Shown here: piece after piece, positions 13,901 through 24,768 of the stretch | How positions within the stretch are numbered: the stretch's first letter is position 1 | Layout of the letters: each line of letters starts with the position of its first letter | Origin: Bugula neritina | Lineage: Eukaryota; Bryozoa; Gymnolaemata; Cheilostomatida; Bugulidae | Assembly: GCA_964035545.1 (NCBI GenBank) | Contig: OZ037767.1 | Coordinates: forward strand, 4,835,680 to 4,899,679 | Direction: 5' to 3' | DNA length: 64,000 nt | Position numbers and translations under genes: made by a program | Notes under the pieces: generated by a model | The model's input: the letters and a program-made list of their open reading frames with translations, nothing else | Databases searched by the model: none | Told to the model about the DNA's origin: nothing

Positions 13901-15518
13901 ATCATTCATATGTATTCCTTGAAAAGTACAGAAAAGAGCAGAGTAAAACTAACTCTTAAATGCAATTATAGTAGAGTATTTGAATGAATGCTAATAAACT
14001 TGATGCATATACCTAAAGAACCAAGAATAGCTGCACTCCAGAAAATCTCTCCACAAACTGCGGGAAGTACCATTACAGCCCCCATCCAATTTCCCAGTCT
14101 CTTTTGGAATGGGTCTATCATTGTCATGTACCCAGCTTCTCTCATTGGTTTGGCAAAGATGATTCCAGCTTTAAAAAGTATAACATGTCTCAGTATAATG
14201 AGAACTACAAACTATACTGTGACATGTACTGAGAATTTATTATCAATTTGTTGAGGCAACAAATCATTCTATGAACTGAGGCTACAGAATATCTCAGCTA
14301 ATTTTTCCTTTGCCCTGCATTCAGATAGTAAAGTATACATATGAAATTACAACACTATCAAAAACAAAATAAGGTTTAAAAATAAGAATATAAAATGCAT
14401 AAAAAATTCATAAATTTTGTTGAAAAAACCTCTAGCTGAGGGCTTTTAGGTATACTTGAAGTTGCATCTCTAACAAAGCACAACCTCTGATTAAACTGCC
14501 CCACCTTGACACGCGTTAGGTCAAGCAAATGACAAATATTTATGTTCATATTAATAATAAATTCCAAAGTAGGTTAACAATAATTACAGGTTTATAAACA
14601 GTGTCTGCCTGCCAACTTATCATTCTGTATACAATCAATTAGGTGTGCCAAGTGTTTGATCCATCTGGCAAAATATTTTTCCAGAATTTTCCAAGTTTCC
14701 AGTTTTTCCTGCTATTAATTTTATTTTCAGGACAATCATCCTTTTAGAATTAGTTTAATTTAACAGAAAAACCTGGTAAATTCTATTCAATAAGATAAAA
14801 ATCGTAACACATCAGAAAGAGCAAATACCTAGAACTAGGCTGAGTGAATAACCAACTGGGGCCTGGACCCAAGCTAAGCCACCACCTGTTCCATCAACTG
14901 CCAAGTAAACTGCTTCAGCTGTACCATTTATGTATCCTCCACCAACCCATGTTGCTGTCATGGTGAACACACCGACAATCTGCAGCATAAAACATGCTAA
15001 GGTAGAATCTACAGCAAATATTTGAATTGAATAACTACGCAGCCTTCTGACACACTAGAATTTGGTGGAAGCTAAACCCTAGTACATTTTGTTAATGCTT
15101 TTAAATAACCAATAGTACATTACTGGTTATATATCCAGTAGAACTGTGTAAAATTTTCCAGTAGCTGGTAAGTTCATTTATCAGGAGATATCATAGGGGT
15201 AGAGTAAAAAGTAGCTTGAACAATTTTAAAATTTGTAAATTTGATAGTTTGCATTTGTTTAAAAACCACCAAAAAAGTAATTTAGCAATTTAGAAATTAT
15301 ATACATGACTTAATTTTAGCCTAAATTTATCATTGCATATAAAACTAAACAATGAGACGTAACCATACCATGCCGATGTTTCTTCCTGCCAACATAGTTT
15401 CTGTGGTGCTAGACTTGGCAGACCTGGCTAGCTGTTTCCTGCCAGCCACTATCCCCACAATCAGTATTATAAGATAAAAAATGAGAACAGCCACCAGACC
15501 CCACACATTCTCCACCAT
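8264..15518 (-). CDS. SLC5A7-like: High-affinity choline transporter CHT1-like, copy A
   Basis: Sodium-coupled choline uptake transporter of the SLC5 family; in nerve terminals CHT1 imports choline for acetylcholine synthesis. Exons: 15369-15518, 14829-14979, 14013-14168, 12885-13033, 12274-12438, 11280-11409, 10595-10812, 8905-9103, 8264-8631. All junctions are GT-AG and in phase and give 561 residues, close to the 580 of human CHT1. Family landmarks in order: start [120 protein letters not shown]. Hydrophobic segments throughout fit a 13-helix SLC5 fold. The cytoplasmic tail is short and acidic ([16 protein letters not shown]) and lacks the dileucine-like DKTILV of vertebrate CHT1. Choline specificity is inferred from similarity. 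Copy B lies about 1.4 kb upstream in the direction of transcription. Confidence 0.93.
9117..9470. repeat. AT-rich imperfect tandem repeats in CHT-A intron 8
   Basis: Repeated words TACTATATATAGTGGATAGTATA with ATTATAATACATA recur between about 9117 and 9420 with imperfect spacing. They lie just upstream of the exon 8 acceptor in the direction of transcription. The corresponding intron of copy B also carries AT-rich repeats, but with a different unit. Confidence 0.6.
9630..9661. repeat. (TA)n microsatellite
   Basis: An uninterrupted TA run of about 16 units inside CHT-A intron 8, followed by more AT-rich sequence. Confidence 0.9.
10511..10604. repeat. 47-bp direct repeat spanning the CHT-A exon 7 donor
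   Basis: The words GATGCAGGTATTTAGGATAA and GTAACACATACCTG occur twice, about 47-50 bp apart. The right copy contains the real exon 7 donor (10594 downwards). The left copy carries a decoy donor in the same context near 10548. Copy B has a related arrangement near 18609-18670. Confidence 0.75.
10857..10978. repeat. (TG)n microsatellite
   Basis: About 120 bp of TG with interspersed TATG, TCCG and GCG variants in CHT-A intron 6. The Thr-His open frame across its complement is an artefact of the repeat. Confidence 0.92.
13537..13707 (-). mobile_element. MITE-like element, copy 3 (in CHT-A intron 3)
   Basis: About 170 bp with terminal inverted repeats GGTGCAGT on the left and ACTGCACC on the right. 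The interior matches copies 1 and 2 in reverse orientation, including TTCTCGTTAGAATTCCAACC and CCAAAACTTATTAGGAAAAT. It has no coding capacity. Confidence 0.65.
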
Positions 15519-15640
15519 TTTGAGTATAGTGACAAGTTGAAGCAAGTGCTTGTTGTGATACACTCTCAGCTAACGCACTGACACTAATGAATGGAGGAGC
15601 CTTTGCTGCACAGCATTGTCTCCTGATGTAATAAGTGTGC

Positions 15641-15654
15641 GTAACCGTGGCAAC
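15641..15654. promoter_or_regulatory. Perfect RFX X-box upstream of choline transporter copy A
   Basis: GTAACCGTGGCAAC matches the palindromic RFX consensus GTNRCCNNRGYAAC at all 14 positions. It lies about 123 bp upstream of the CHT-A start codon at 15518. By my estimate, a chance perfect match is expected about once per 0.5 Mb in unbiased sequence, and more rarely in AT-rich DNA. RFX factors activate ciliary and some neuronal genes in animals. Function here is inferred from motif and position only. Confidence 0.6.
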
Positions 15655-15917
15655 CATTTCAGTGTACCGAATGACAGGAGCAATGAATGGGCACACAAGT
15701 AATTCAAACACAGCTTTGCAGCTGCATTTAGACAACCATCAGAATAATATAGCATTTGGTATGCAGTAATTCTTAGTTTTCGCTCAGCTGGAGTTCTAGA
15801 AGCCTGAAGTGATCTTGGAAAATTACTCATCATTTATTATATGACAAAATTTCAACTTGGAAAATTACTTACTAAAGCATGCAACTGGGAATGGAATTCT
15901 AGTTTGAATATTTAGCT

Positions 15918-16050
15918 GCTAAAATTTTATAACCTATGTTCTTTCATTATCTCTATGAGTTTTGGTTTAGACTTTAGAATGTAAAAGTTGAAGCAACTTC
16001 TTTTGTGACTTTTTTATCTAGAACACCAAATTTCTCAAACCCAGCAACTG
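15918..16050 (+). mobile_element. Degraded MITE-like copy 4
   Basis: Shares the order of words GTTCTTTCATTATC, TTTTGGTTTAG, CAACTTCTTTTGTGAC and CTAGAACACCAAATTTCTCAA with the better preserved copies. Termini are not clear, so this is an old or truncated copy. Confidence 0.4.
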
Positions 16051-16881
16051 CCTCAGTTTAGCATAGCATGAACTCACTAGGCGAAAGTATCACAAACATT
16101 GAGTAAAACTTTTCCATACAAAATCCGAATCACTAAAAAGATAAAAACTTGTTTGGGGAAATTATCTCCCCCAAGTGTTGAGTATTTGATGAGCAAAATA
16201 CTGAATTTTTTTAGACGGAAATACAGGAAAATTTATGCTCTAATTTTCTTGGGTTATTTAATTTAAATTAGGCCTAGATATTTTATTGATCGAAATGTTT
16301 GCTTTATTTTTTTCTCAGTGGTTTCCAGCATTTTCATACAGTAATACTTTCAAATAACGTTAACTGCTTGTGCTAGTCCATGTCTAGACTCCAATGTAAT
16401 GTCTAGACCTCTATAAACAAATTGAAATAATGATTCAAAAGATGAGACAACTCTACTGATGTACCGAAAAAAAACTCCGTTTAAAAAATAAAAACAAGAA
16501 ATTAAAAATCTATTTTTGGCAAAAAAATTGTTCATTATGAAGTGCAAAGCTAAAAATGGAAATACTCAAAGATAAATGAAAAAAAGTGCTGCATATAAAC
16601 ATCTGCACTGCATAATATAAATATCCTAATTTGGTAATAAGCTATCTGCATGTACACCGTACAGTTGACAGGCTAACTTGTCATCATGTTACACAGTTTT
16701 TAAGAAGCTCCATTCAAATAGTCTACCCATTGGCTAAAATTACAAATAGAAAAAGGTCCAGCAATTCCCTGTCTTTCAGATAAGCTTTTGATAAAAATGC
16801 TAGATATCTGACCTTTTCAGCTAGTTGACCCCGCGCTGTCTCCCAGATCACATTTACTAAACTAGAGCAGCGTACTGTGTG

Positions 16882-19800
16882 TTATAACTTGGTGGAAGTG
16901 TCACTGGCGTAATCCATACCCTCATTGATCTCCCCAAGTTTCCCGTCACCATCTTCTTCTTCCGCTGCAGCAGTGGCATAGAGTCTGTTGTTTATCTTGT
17001 GTAGCCACTTCCTATTCAGCCTCCCCGACTCCATGAGCCGGTCGGTGACGTACGAGACCATGAGCATGACAAATAGACCAATCAGCATGCACAGAGTTTT
17101 GTACGGGAAATACTGCCGATTAGTCTCGGAGTCGTACCAAGGAAATGCAACGACAGCTTTCCAGTTGAGCAGAGCCTCACCTCCTAGCAATCTCACTGCC
17201 AGAGATACAAGGAACCCTGCAGAAACAAATCTCAGTTCTAGAAAATTCCGGAAACAGGAATACAATGTTTCAAGACTGTGACACTACACTGAGCTAAATA
17301 CAGGCGTCTCTACTTGTATTGGAAGTTAGCAATAATGAAATGAATAATTATAGAGCATCATCTGTACATACTGTAGAGAGCAGCCATAGTCTGGGGGTTA
17401 GAGCACTGACTTAGTAAACACGAAGTCATAGGTTTGAATCCCTGACAAAGGCCATTGGTGATGTTAGCAAGAGCATCCAGTCATAATTTTTGCTGTGTCA
17501 CATATGAATAATTCCTCAACCCACTTTGAAAAAAACTTTTTCCACCAGGGTTCTGACAGGGGGGAGGGGGGATAGTGACCATAAATTTGCATGAGTTTAT
17601 TTGTACATACTTTGATTATAGAAAAACCAGTAGTAGAAGATACAGAAAATACATTAAATAGCACAAAGCAAACAATACACTAACTACACTACATCACACT
17701 ACACTACACTACACTGCATACATTACGCTGCACTACATTACACACTGCACTACATTGCAATACACTGCACTACATTACACTACATTATATTACACTACTC
17801 TACACTGCACTACACTTTTTTCAAATGGACGGTTTGAGAATAGGATACAATATAGGGTAGGCAACTAATATATAATATAATCATGTTCACACAGAAAGAC
17901 ACACTCATTATGCTAATAGTATCACTCAGCTATTTATAACATAGCGAGATCTAATGAAGTGAACTAACCAGTGAGAGATCCGAAAGTGTTGAACCATGAA
18001 ACGAACATGACGGAGAGGAGTTGGGGGAAGAGCAGCACATACACAAAGTCTCCACACATGACAAACAGGCCATATACAGTCTGTATGGTTATAGCCAAGA
18101 CGGCAGCGATAGAACAAAAGACGACAGCAGCTAATCTCATCACCCATATGACTTCTCTGTCACTAGCCTGCGTAATAGTGTGTTATATTACATGTAGTAT
18201 TATATAGTATTATGTGCAGTGTATTATATATACTACATGTAGTGTATTATATAGTATTATATGTAGTGTATAATATAGTATTATATGTGGTGTATTATAT
18301 AGTATTATATGTAGTGTATGTTATAGTATATACACTATATCATATACTATATACAATGTATTATATTACAAGCAATATATAATATTGTATGTGGTACATT
18401 ATATACGATATGACATATTTCAATTAATATGTGATATAGTATATTATACAGTATAGTATAGCATAATGTGTATGGTATAATGTAGTATATATACAGTATG
18501 ATATACAGTAGCAATCTCAGTGTAATATATGCTATACTATATACAGCATATAATATCATAGTATTGTAGAATGCATAGTGCAACATAATAGCCCTTGTAA
18601 CATAACGTAACAGATACCTGGGATATAGATGCAGGTATTAAGGATAATATAAAGTAACACATACCTGAGGTCTAAACACGGGCTTGTAGACATTCTGGGC
18701 AAACATTGTGCTGGAGCTGAGCATAGATGAGTCAGCGGATGACATAACGGCAGCAGAGACAGCTCCTAGTCCTATGATAGCCACAACAGGTGGTGTCAGG
18801 TACTGCAGCACTAACGGCACTATCAGATTAGGCCGTACTGTGCCATCATCCAACACTCCGCTGTATGCAGTCCGGTTCCAGTCTAAAATACCACCAATAC
18901 GGCCTGGTTAGTATCTCTTGTCAAATATTGCTTCGTGGTTAACATTTTGCACTGTGTCTACAGTTATTTTACTTTACATACATCTGATGTAAAAAAGAAC
19001 TTTTTTGAGTTTTAGCAATTTGGAAAGGGAGAAAGATTTAGCCCCACACAAAAAAATAATTACACATTTTTGACAGTCCTTGGCTTACTAAAAAGGAATT
19101 AAAATCAATGAGCTGTAAACAAGTCAAACTGAGCAGAGCTGACCTGTGGAATAGCCTATGGCTCCAATCATCACAGGGGGTATAGCCATTAGCAGACAAC
19201 CAATACCTCCCAGAAACGAGAGAATTCGAGCACCATCAGGTGTTCTGCTGGCCAACACTCTTTGGAAGTATACCTGTAACAAGATACGACTAGGTTACTG
19301 CAGTCAGTATAGGTCTACCTGTAACAAGATACGACTAGGTTACTGTAGTCAGTATAGGTCTACCTGTAATCTGGATCTGGGACTTTGTCATTCCCCCAAT
19401 GTTTATAATTTCTGTTAGAAAATGCTTTTATTTTTGTCTTTGATGTGTGCATAAATTCCATAGAAATGTTATGTATGTGTAGGAATGATTACATAGTTAT
19501 GTACCATCAGAATGTTTGCACACTGAGCATGATGATCACGGGTGCATATGGTGGATGAAGCTTATTATTGTGTAAAGTCTAAACTAAAGGCTTGAATGAA
19601 AGGCAAATTTATTGAGAAAGAAGACAACTCCTGCCATAATAGATTAATACTGATTTTAAGTCATCGAAGGCAAGACAATTTTATTTAATTAGTAATTAAA
19701 TTAAAAAGAGCAGCTGTAGTCCAGGGGTTAGAGCGTTTGCCTAGTAAGCAGGGAGTCATGGGTTCGAACCCAGACAATGGCCATTGGTGATGTTAGGAAG

Positions 19801-22800
19801 AGCATTCAGTCATAATTGCTCCTGTGTGACATATGAATAAGTCTTTAGCCTGATTTAATAAAAAAACCTTTTCCATCAGGTTTATAGTTTATAGCGACTA
19901 TAAACTTGCATGAGTAAGGTTTTTTTAATTAAATTATAAAGTTCTGCTGCCCGTACCTGCCAAGGAAGTCCTCCAAACATCAGTAACAGGTAGTCATCAA
20001 CAAACAAGCCCCAGGACCTGCCTTCCAAATAGCCTAACCACCCAACTGTCTCTGATGTAGAGTTTACGGGCACTGAGAACACGTCCCCAACTGCCTCATG
20101 ATTTATAGCAAATGGTATTGCTGTAATCTAAAATATCAACTTTTACATTTTTAAAAAAGCTTCAACTTATTTACAAAGTAATGTGTGGAAGTCATGAGAA
20201 GCACAGAATAGCTAGTTAAAGTACAGAAAAATAATCTAATTGAATTCCAACAAATATAACGTTATACACTGTTGACACTGGAATTTCAAGGCTTCGATCT
20301 GTTTAACCAGAGTAACATATTGTACCACTATAGTTACACCTATGATTAGTACAATAACATATACCAGCCCTCTAACTTAATATTTCACAGTTTAAGTGTA
20401 AAGGATTTAGAAAAAAAGTTATTTTATTTATTAAATATAAAAAGAGTCAGGAAAGTTAGAATAACACGTACCAGTCCTGCAGCAATACATAAGAGTTGAA
20501 TAACATCTGTGTACACAACAGATGCTAGTCCACCTAACACTACGTACAGTAATGCTACACATGCTGATATGATTACAGATATCCACATTTCTAGACCAAT
20601 AATCACTGATAGGGTCGAACCTGTAATAAGATTCATTACAAAAACTTGAAAATATTTGTCAAAAACACCATCTTCAGGATAATCTTAAAAAAGCCCGTCA
20701 GATTTCACTTTGAATTGATGTTCATTGCATTTTATTATTGAAACCTTGGTCATTTCTTATAAAAATATGCTACTTGTGACATATTTCATTATAAGAATAT
20801 TAACATCCCTTAAATATGCTTTATTTTATAAAAGTTCATGATATAACTGGCCTGACCCAAATGTCAAATGTATGACAAACGCTCGAGACAGCTGACTGTT
20901 GGACGACTCACCCAGAGCACTAAGAATAGATGCACTCCAAAATATCTCTCCACTCAAGGCGGGGAGAACCAAAACAGCCCCCATCCAGTCTCCCAGTTTC
21001 TTCTGAAACGGGTCTATCATAGTTGTATATCCAGCTTCCCTCATTGGCTTGGCGAAAAATATTCCTCCTGAAACATTATTTAAAAATTAAAAGAAAATAT
21101 TTTTAGCAATGTTAGCAATACATATCTACAATGTGCGTAGGTTACTAGTGTGGACTAACATTAACGCTAGATGTGTAAGTTGTTATTGGGTGTGTAGGTT
21201 AGTACTAGAGATGTAAGTTACTATTTGGTGTGTAAGTTACTAATTACTACTATGTGTGTAAGTTAATACTCTGTGTATAAATAACAACTAGAAATGTAAG
21301 TTACTACTAGAAATGTCAATAACAACTAAGATGGTAAGTAACAACTACAAATGTAAGCTATTCCTAGAAATGTAAGTTACTACTAGAAATGTAAGTAACT
21401 ACTAGAAATGTAAGTTACTACTAGATATGTAAGTTACAACTTAAGTATGTAAGTTATAGGTGTACCTAGGATGAGACTGATGGAGAAGCCAACTGGTGCC
21501 TGGGCCCAGATTAGCCCGGCTCCAGTCCCACTGACCGAGTTGTAGACCGCTTCAGCAGTGCCATTAATGTAACCTCCACCAACCCAAGTGGCTGTCATTG
21601 TGAAAATTCCAACAAACTGTAAACAGAGTACGAGTATTAATAGTATGTATACAGTCCTGGAATATGCTACTTTTGTGTTTTCCAATACTTTCCTTTATTG
21701 ATATGTTCTAATCAATGTTTAGCATTTCAATAATCTTAAAACATCAAAAAATGATATATGAAACAATTTATTACAGGATATCTGCTCAAACATAGCTGGC
21801 GATAATTTATAATTTTAATTTACCTCATTGAAATTGTCTTCTCAACTGTTCAGTTTAAAGGAGCTTACAGAACGTAATTTAAAATTTGAATCACCACAAA
21901 ACCTTTCACATAATTTCCTCCAATAAAAACTCACCACTTGTTTTTTTAGGCAAATCATAAACAAAAAGTAACCCACCCCAGTCAACAAAATTAAACCTAA
22001 TTTTGTTAGTAGTTTTTTTAAGCTGCATAGATCTCTAATTTAACCATGGGCATAATATGAGAGCACAATTCCAACATAAGAATACTGTTCTGACATCTAT
22101 TCTAGTAACTTTATGAGAAAATAACTCCTAAATCTAACATATCAACAGTCACATGGTATATTATCTGTCCCTCCCCTAAAGTTGCCTTTATACCTTTACA
22201 ATTTTCAGTCAGAAATTCAATTTGGCCGGGTTGAAATTTCTCCGAGTTGCATTGCATTGTAAAAGCCACTCGTAAAAATTTTTGTACTGGGATAACTTAA
22301 TCGGCCGATTTCAAAATAATACTCAAAAGGAGTAATAACTCCTTGTGAACATCATTATTTAGTTATGACTTTGGCAATTAGATGACGCACAAGTTTATAT
22401 GTTAATATAACAATTATCCCTTTTATGCTGTCAACTTCACCAATTCACGACGTTTACAAAGGGCATCAAATAGCGATTAGGCGAGTCAGATTTCAATTTT
22501 AGAAAGTAAGCTTCCGCATCAATATGATTTTAACGATTTTCAGTTTGACTATAAAGGGGTACCCAGACGAGTGATATTAACTGAAACTCAGAACTTTTTC
22601 CAGTCGAGGTACAAACGCAACTTAACACTAGAGTGTTTGCAGGTCACACTCACCATTCCAATATTTCTGCCAGCCAGCATGGTATCTGATGTGCTGGCCT
22701 TGGCTTTATTGGACAGCTCTTTCCTTCCTGCTACGATACCTATCACCAGCATGATGACATAGAAGACCAGCACGGCCACCAACCCCCACACGTTCTCCAC

Positions 22801-22803
22801 CAT
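16882..22803 (-). CDS. SLC5A7-like: High-affinity choline transporter CHT1-like, copy B
   Basis: Tandem paralogue of copy A with the same nine-exon structure and identical intron phases: 22654-22803, 21466-21616, 20912-21067, 20472-20620, 19957-20127, 19144-19273, 18665-18882, 17969-18167, 16882-17216. The joined frame gives 552 residues. Landmarks: [138 protein letters not shown]. Exons 2, 3, 4, 6, 7 and 8 have exactly the same length as in copy A; exon 5 is six bases longer and the tail exon is shorter. Exons 4 and 7 are nearly identical to copy A, while exons 1, 5, 8 and 9 have diverged. The acidic tail ([14 protein letters not shown]) lacks the vertebrate dileucine-type motif. No disruption is seen, so it is probably functional. 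Substrate is inferred. Confidence 0.93.
17387..17599 (+). mobile_element. tRNA-derived SINE, copy 1 (CHT-B intron 8)
   Basis: Starts with a tRNA-like head: the A-box region TAGTCTGGGGGTTAGAGCAC and the B-box-like GGTTTGAATCC. The body then matches the copy at 19708-19920: CCATTGGTGATGTTAGCAAG, AGTCATAATT, GTGTCACATATGAATAA, CTTTTTCCACCAGG, and ATAAATTTGCATGAGTTTA at the end. It is divergent enough that it is not a tRNA gene. Confidence 0.8.
17689..17817. repeat. (CTACA)n-type tandem repeat
   Basis: About 125 bp of irregular pentamer repeats (ACTACACTACACTACACTGC, CTACATTACA) just downstream of SINE copy 1 on the plus strand, within CHT-B intron 8. Confidence 0.8.
18180..18575. repeat. AT-rich tandem repeats in CHT-B intron 7
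   Basis: Repeats of ATATAGTATTATATGTAGTG and related words with period about 25-40 bp, grading into TATATAC-type simple sequence. It lies beside the exon 8 acceptor, a position matching the AT repeats in copy A although the unit differs. Confidence 0.7.
19265..19375. repeat. Tandem duplication overlapping the CHT-B exon 6 acceptor
   Basis: A unit of roughly 44 bp beginning TACCTGTAACAAGATACGAC and ending CAGTATAGGTC occurs twice in a row with one visible mismatch, and a third partial start follows. The first copy contains the real exon 6 acceptor (exon end at 19273), so the duplication creates a second acceptor-like CAG upstream. Confidence 0.75.
19693..19936 (+). mobile_element. tRNA-derived SINE, copy 2, with target-site duplication
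   Basis: The best preserved head in the window: A-box TAGTCCAGGGG matches TRGYNNANNGG, and B-box-like GGTTCGAACCC follows at normal spacing. The tail ends GACTATAAACTTGCATGAG, then a T-rich stretch. The flanks carry the direct repeat TAATTAAATTA at 19693-19703 and 19926-19936, consistent with retrotransposition. The element sits about 20 bp from the CHT-B exon 5 donor (exon low end 19957) and is read antisense to the gene. Confidence 0.85.
21255..21452. repeat. 19-20-bp tandem minisatellite in CHT-B intron 2
   Basis: Variants of ACTACTAGAAATGTAAGTT repeat from about 21255 to 21452, regular near the right end and decaying leftwards. The array ends about 15 bp from the exon 2 donor. Each unit contains TGTAAGT, a donor-like word on the strand opposite to the gene. 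Confidence 0.8.
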
Positions 22804-23830
22804 GTTGTCACTTCTATTGGTGAGTCATACAAACCAATACACCAGCCTGCAAGTAGTGCATAAGTAACAGGCTATATATTAATATACTATAACACAACAT
22901 CTTACATATTATTATATTATATTACAATATACTACATATAATTATACTATAATACAATATACTACATATAATTATACTATGAAGTATAATACAATATACT
23001 ACGTGTATAATTATACTATAAAGTATAATACAATATACTACGTGTATAATTATACTATACTACAATATACTACATATAATTATACTATAATACAATATAC
23101 TACATATAATTATACTATGAAGTATAATACAATATACTACGTGTATAATTATACTATAAAGTGTAATACAATATACTACGTGTATAATTATACTATATAA
23201 TACAATATACTACATATAATTATACTATAATATAATGTACTCCATATTATTATATTATCATACTATGTACTAACTTATTATAATGTAATACAATGTATTG
23301 TGATACATATTATAAACTACTATGTCGCAACATTATAATCACAAATAATGCTGCAAGAAGTTACTTGCCCCTGAAACAGTTTGAGTATTTTAGACACTAA
23401 AGTCTGGTAATAAGAAGGTGTTACTATATAAGTCGAAGCAGTACTGTGATCAATGTGTGTGCATGAGAACAAAATACCTGCATTAAGTCTAAGCAGTAAA
23501 CAAAAGCTACTAAAATGCAAATCTCAACGCTGACTTTTAATATACTTTGTTCTTCAACACCCCCTAAACAATCTGCTTCATACTTATAGCATATTTTCAC
23601 ACCAACAGATAGAGAACATTTTGTTTTAAAACTTAGGCTAAACAAAATTCCTCCCAATCATAACATACATGCCAGTAATATTTTCACTAAAAAACTTACA
23701 AAGACATTTTTTGACTAAACGAGTAAAGTGTTACCTTAACAAAGTGATATGCACGGCGGTACTTCAGCACACCACCCAGCAACTGTTTACTGTGTCACCG
23801 CTACATGTAATCAGCAACGCCTGCAACTAT
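22804..23830 (-). promoter_or_regulatory. Possible 5' UTR exon, UTR intron and promoter of CHT-B
   Basis: Reading leftwards, TTTGTTAAG|GTAACA at 23735/23734 is a good donor. A matching acceptor, CTTGCAG, lies just above 22846 and leaves 43 bases of UTR before the ATG at 22803. The sequence from 23735 to about 23830 is richer in CG than its surroundings and could be a first exon. The intron would contain the AT repeat at 22895-23260. The X-box half-site word AGCAAC occurs twice around 23778-23818, but no full RFX site is seen. No transcript evidence. Confidence 0.35.
22895..23262. repeat. AT-rich tandem array, unit about 30-60 bp
   Basis: ATACAATATACTACATATAA followed by TTATACTATA repeats about ten times. 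A higher-order alternation adds GTGTATAATT and TATGAAGTATA variants. The repeated YNYTI-type open frame through it is an artefact. It lies in the proposed CHT-B 5' UTR intron. Confidence 0.85.
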
Positions 23831-24517
23831 AATAAGGACTTCAGATAACAGAACGAGAGAGATAACAAACTACTATAGCCTTAGTAGAGTATTATAAAAT
23901 AAGGGCTAAAGATAACCCGCCCCTTACTGTTAGCTAAGATGTGCATGAATCCTAGGGCTAGGTGTCTTGACCTTGGAGGTGAACAGAGTGAGGGCTGAGC
24001 AATGACAGGTTAAACCCTTAAATATCACACCATAATTTATTCTAATGTGACACTAATTTGTCCTTGGGACTATATTAATGATGTGACAAATTAGTGAGCA
24101 GTTGATGGCCATTAGTGAAGAACCTGTGCTGAATAATAAGAAAAGGTGTTACAAAAGCAATTAAAATATTAGACGTGCAGTAGGCTATACTGTACACTCT
24201 AATTTAGCATGCTCAGCTTTTTAAGTAGCATTATTCACATCCATATTGTTAAGTTTAGTTACACAGATTATATCATTTTCATACACCTTGAATTCTGATA
24301 AAAATCTCCATGGCTCTACATTTAGACTAGTAGGAAATACATGGTATCTGTGAAATCTGCAACATTAACTACAGCTGCCATCTTTTTGGCCTGCCCAGTG
24401 CCAAGAACTTGTAAGTAATGAGTTACAAGATCGTATAGTAATTATGATAGTCCCATACTCTCCACCATGTAACATGACAGCTTATCTTTTTGCTGTGCAT
24501 GAATACAATATTTGTAT
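23831..24517. other. Intergenic stretch, no feature seen
   Basis: Upstream flank of the choline transporter cluster. No exon, repeat array or known element was recognised. Confidence 0.4.
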
Positions 24518-24768
24518 TTTGATGTTATACTCTCATATTCACTCACGCAAGTTTATAGTCGCTATCCCTGTGAGAAACCTCTGTTGGAAAGGGTTTTTGC
24601 TAGACCGGACTAAAGACTTGTTTAGATGAGGCACAGGAGCAATTATGACTGGATGCTCTTCCTAACATCACCAATGGCCTTTGTCTGTTTGAACCCATGA
24701 CTTCTGTTCACAAAGCAAATGCTTTAACCCCTAGACCAAGGCTGCTCCCTTTGATGTTATACTCTCAT
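24518..24768 (-). mobile_element. tRNA-derived SINE, copy 3, with perfect 19-bp target-site duplication
   Basis: Element body 24537-24749, minus orientation. On the minus strand the tRNA-like head reads AGCCTTGGTCTAGGGGTTAA, with the B-box-like GGGTTCAAAC. The body is shared with copies 1 and 2: CCATTGGTGATGTTAGGAAG, AGTCATAATTGCTCCTGTG. It is flanked by a perfect direct repeat, TTTGATGTTATACTCTCAT, at 24518-24536 and 24750-24768. The intact duplication suggests fairly recent insertion. Confidence 0.9.

Larger units (their letters stand above)
15519..16881. other. Spacer between choline transporter copies; CHT-A promoter region
   Basis: No exon was found here. The end near 15519-15840 is less AT-rich, holds the RFX-type X-box at 15641-15654, and presumably contains the CHT-A promoter and 5' UTR. 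A degraded MITE copy sits around 15918-16050. The right end should contain the CHT-B 3' UTR. Nothing else recognisable. Confidence 0.5.

Noticed and set aside
19708-19790. Functional tRNA gene
   Set aside because: A- and B-box-like words are present, but the cloverleaf is not preserved and the sequence continues into a SINE body with target-site duplications.
22979-23200. Tyr/Asn-rich repeat protein on the plus strand
   Set aside because: It is an AT-rich tandem array in a probable UTR intron, with no codon or domain support.
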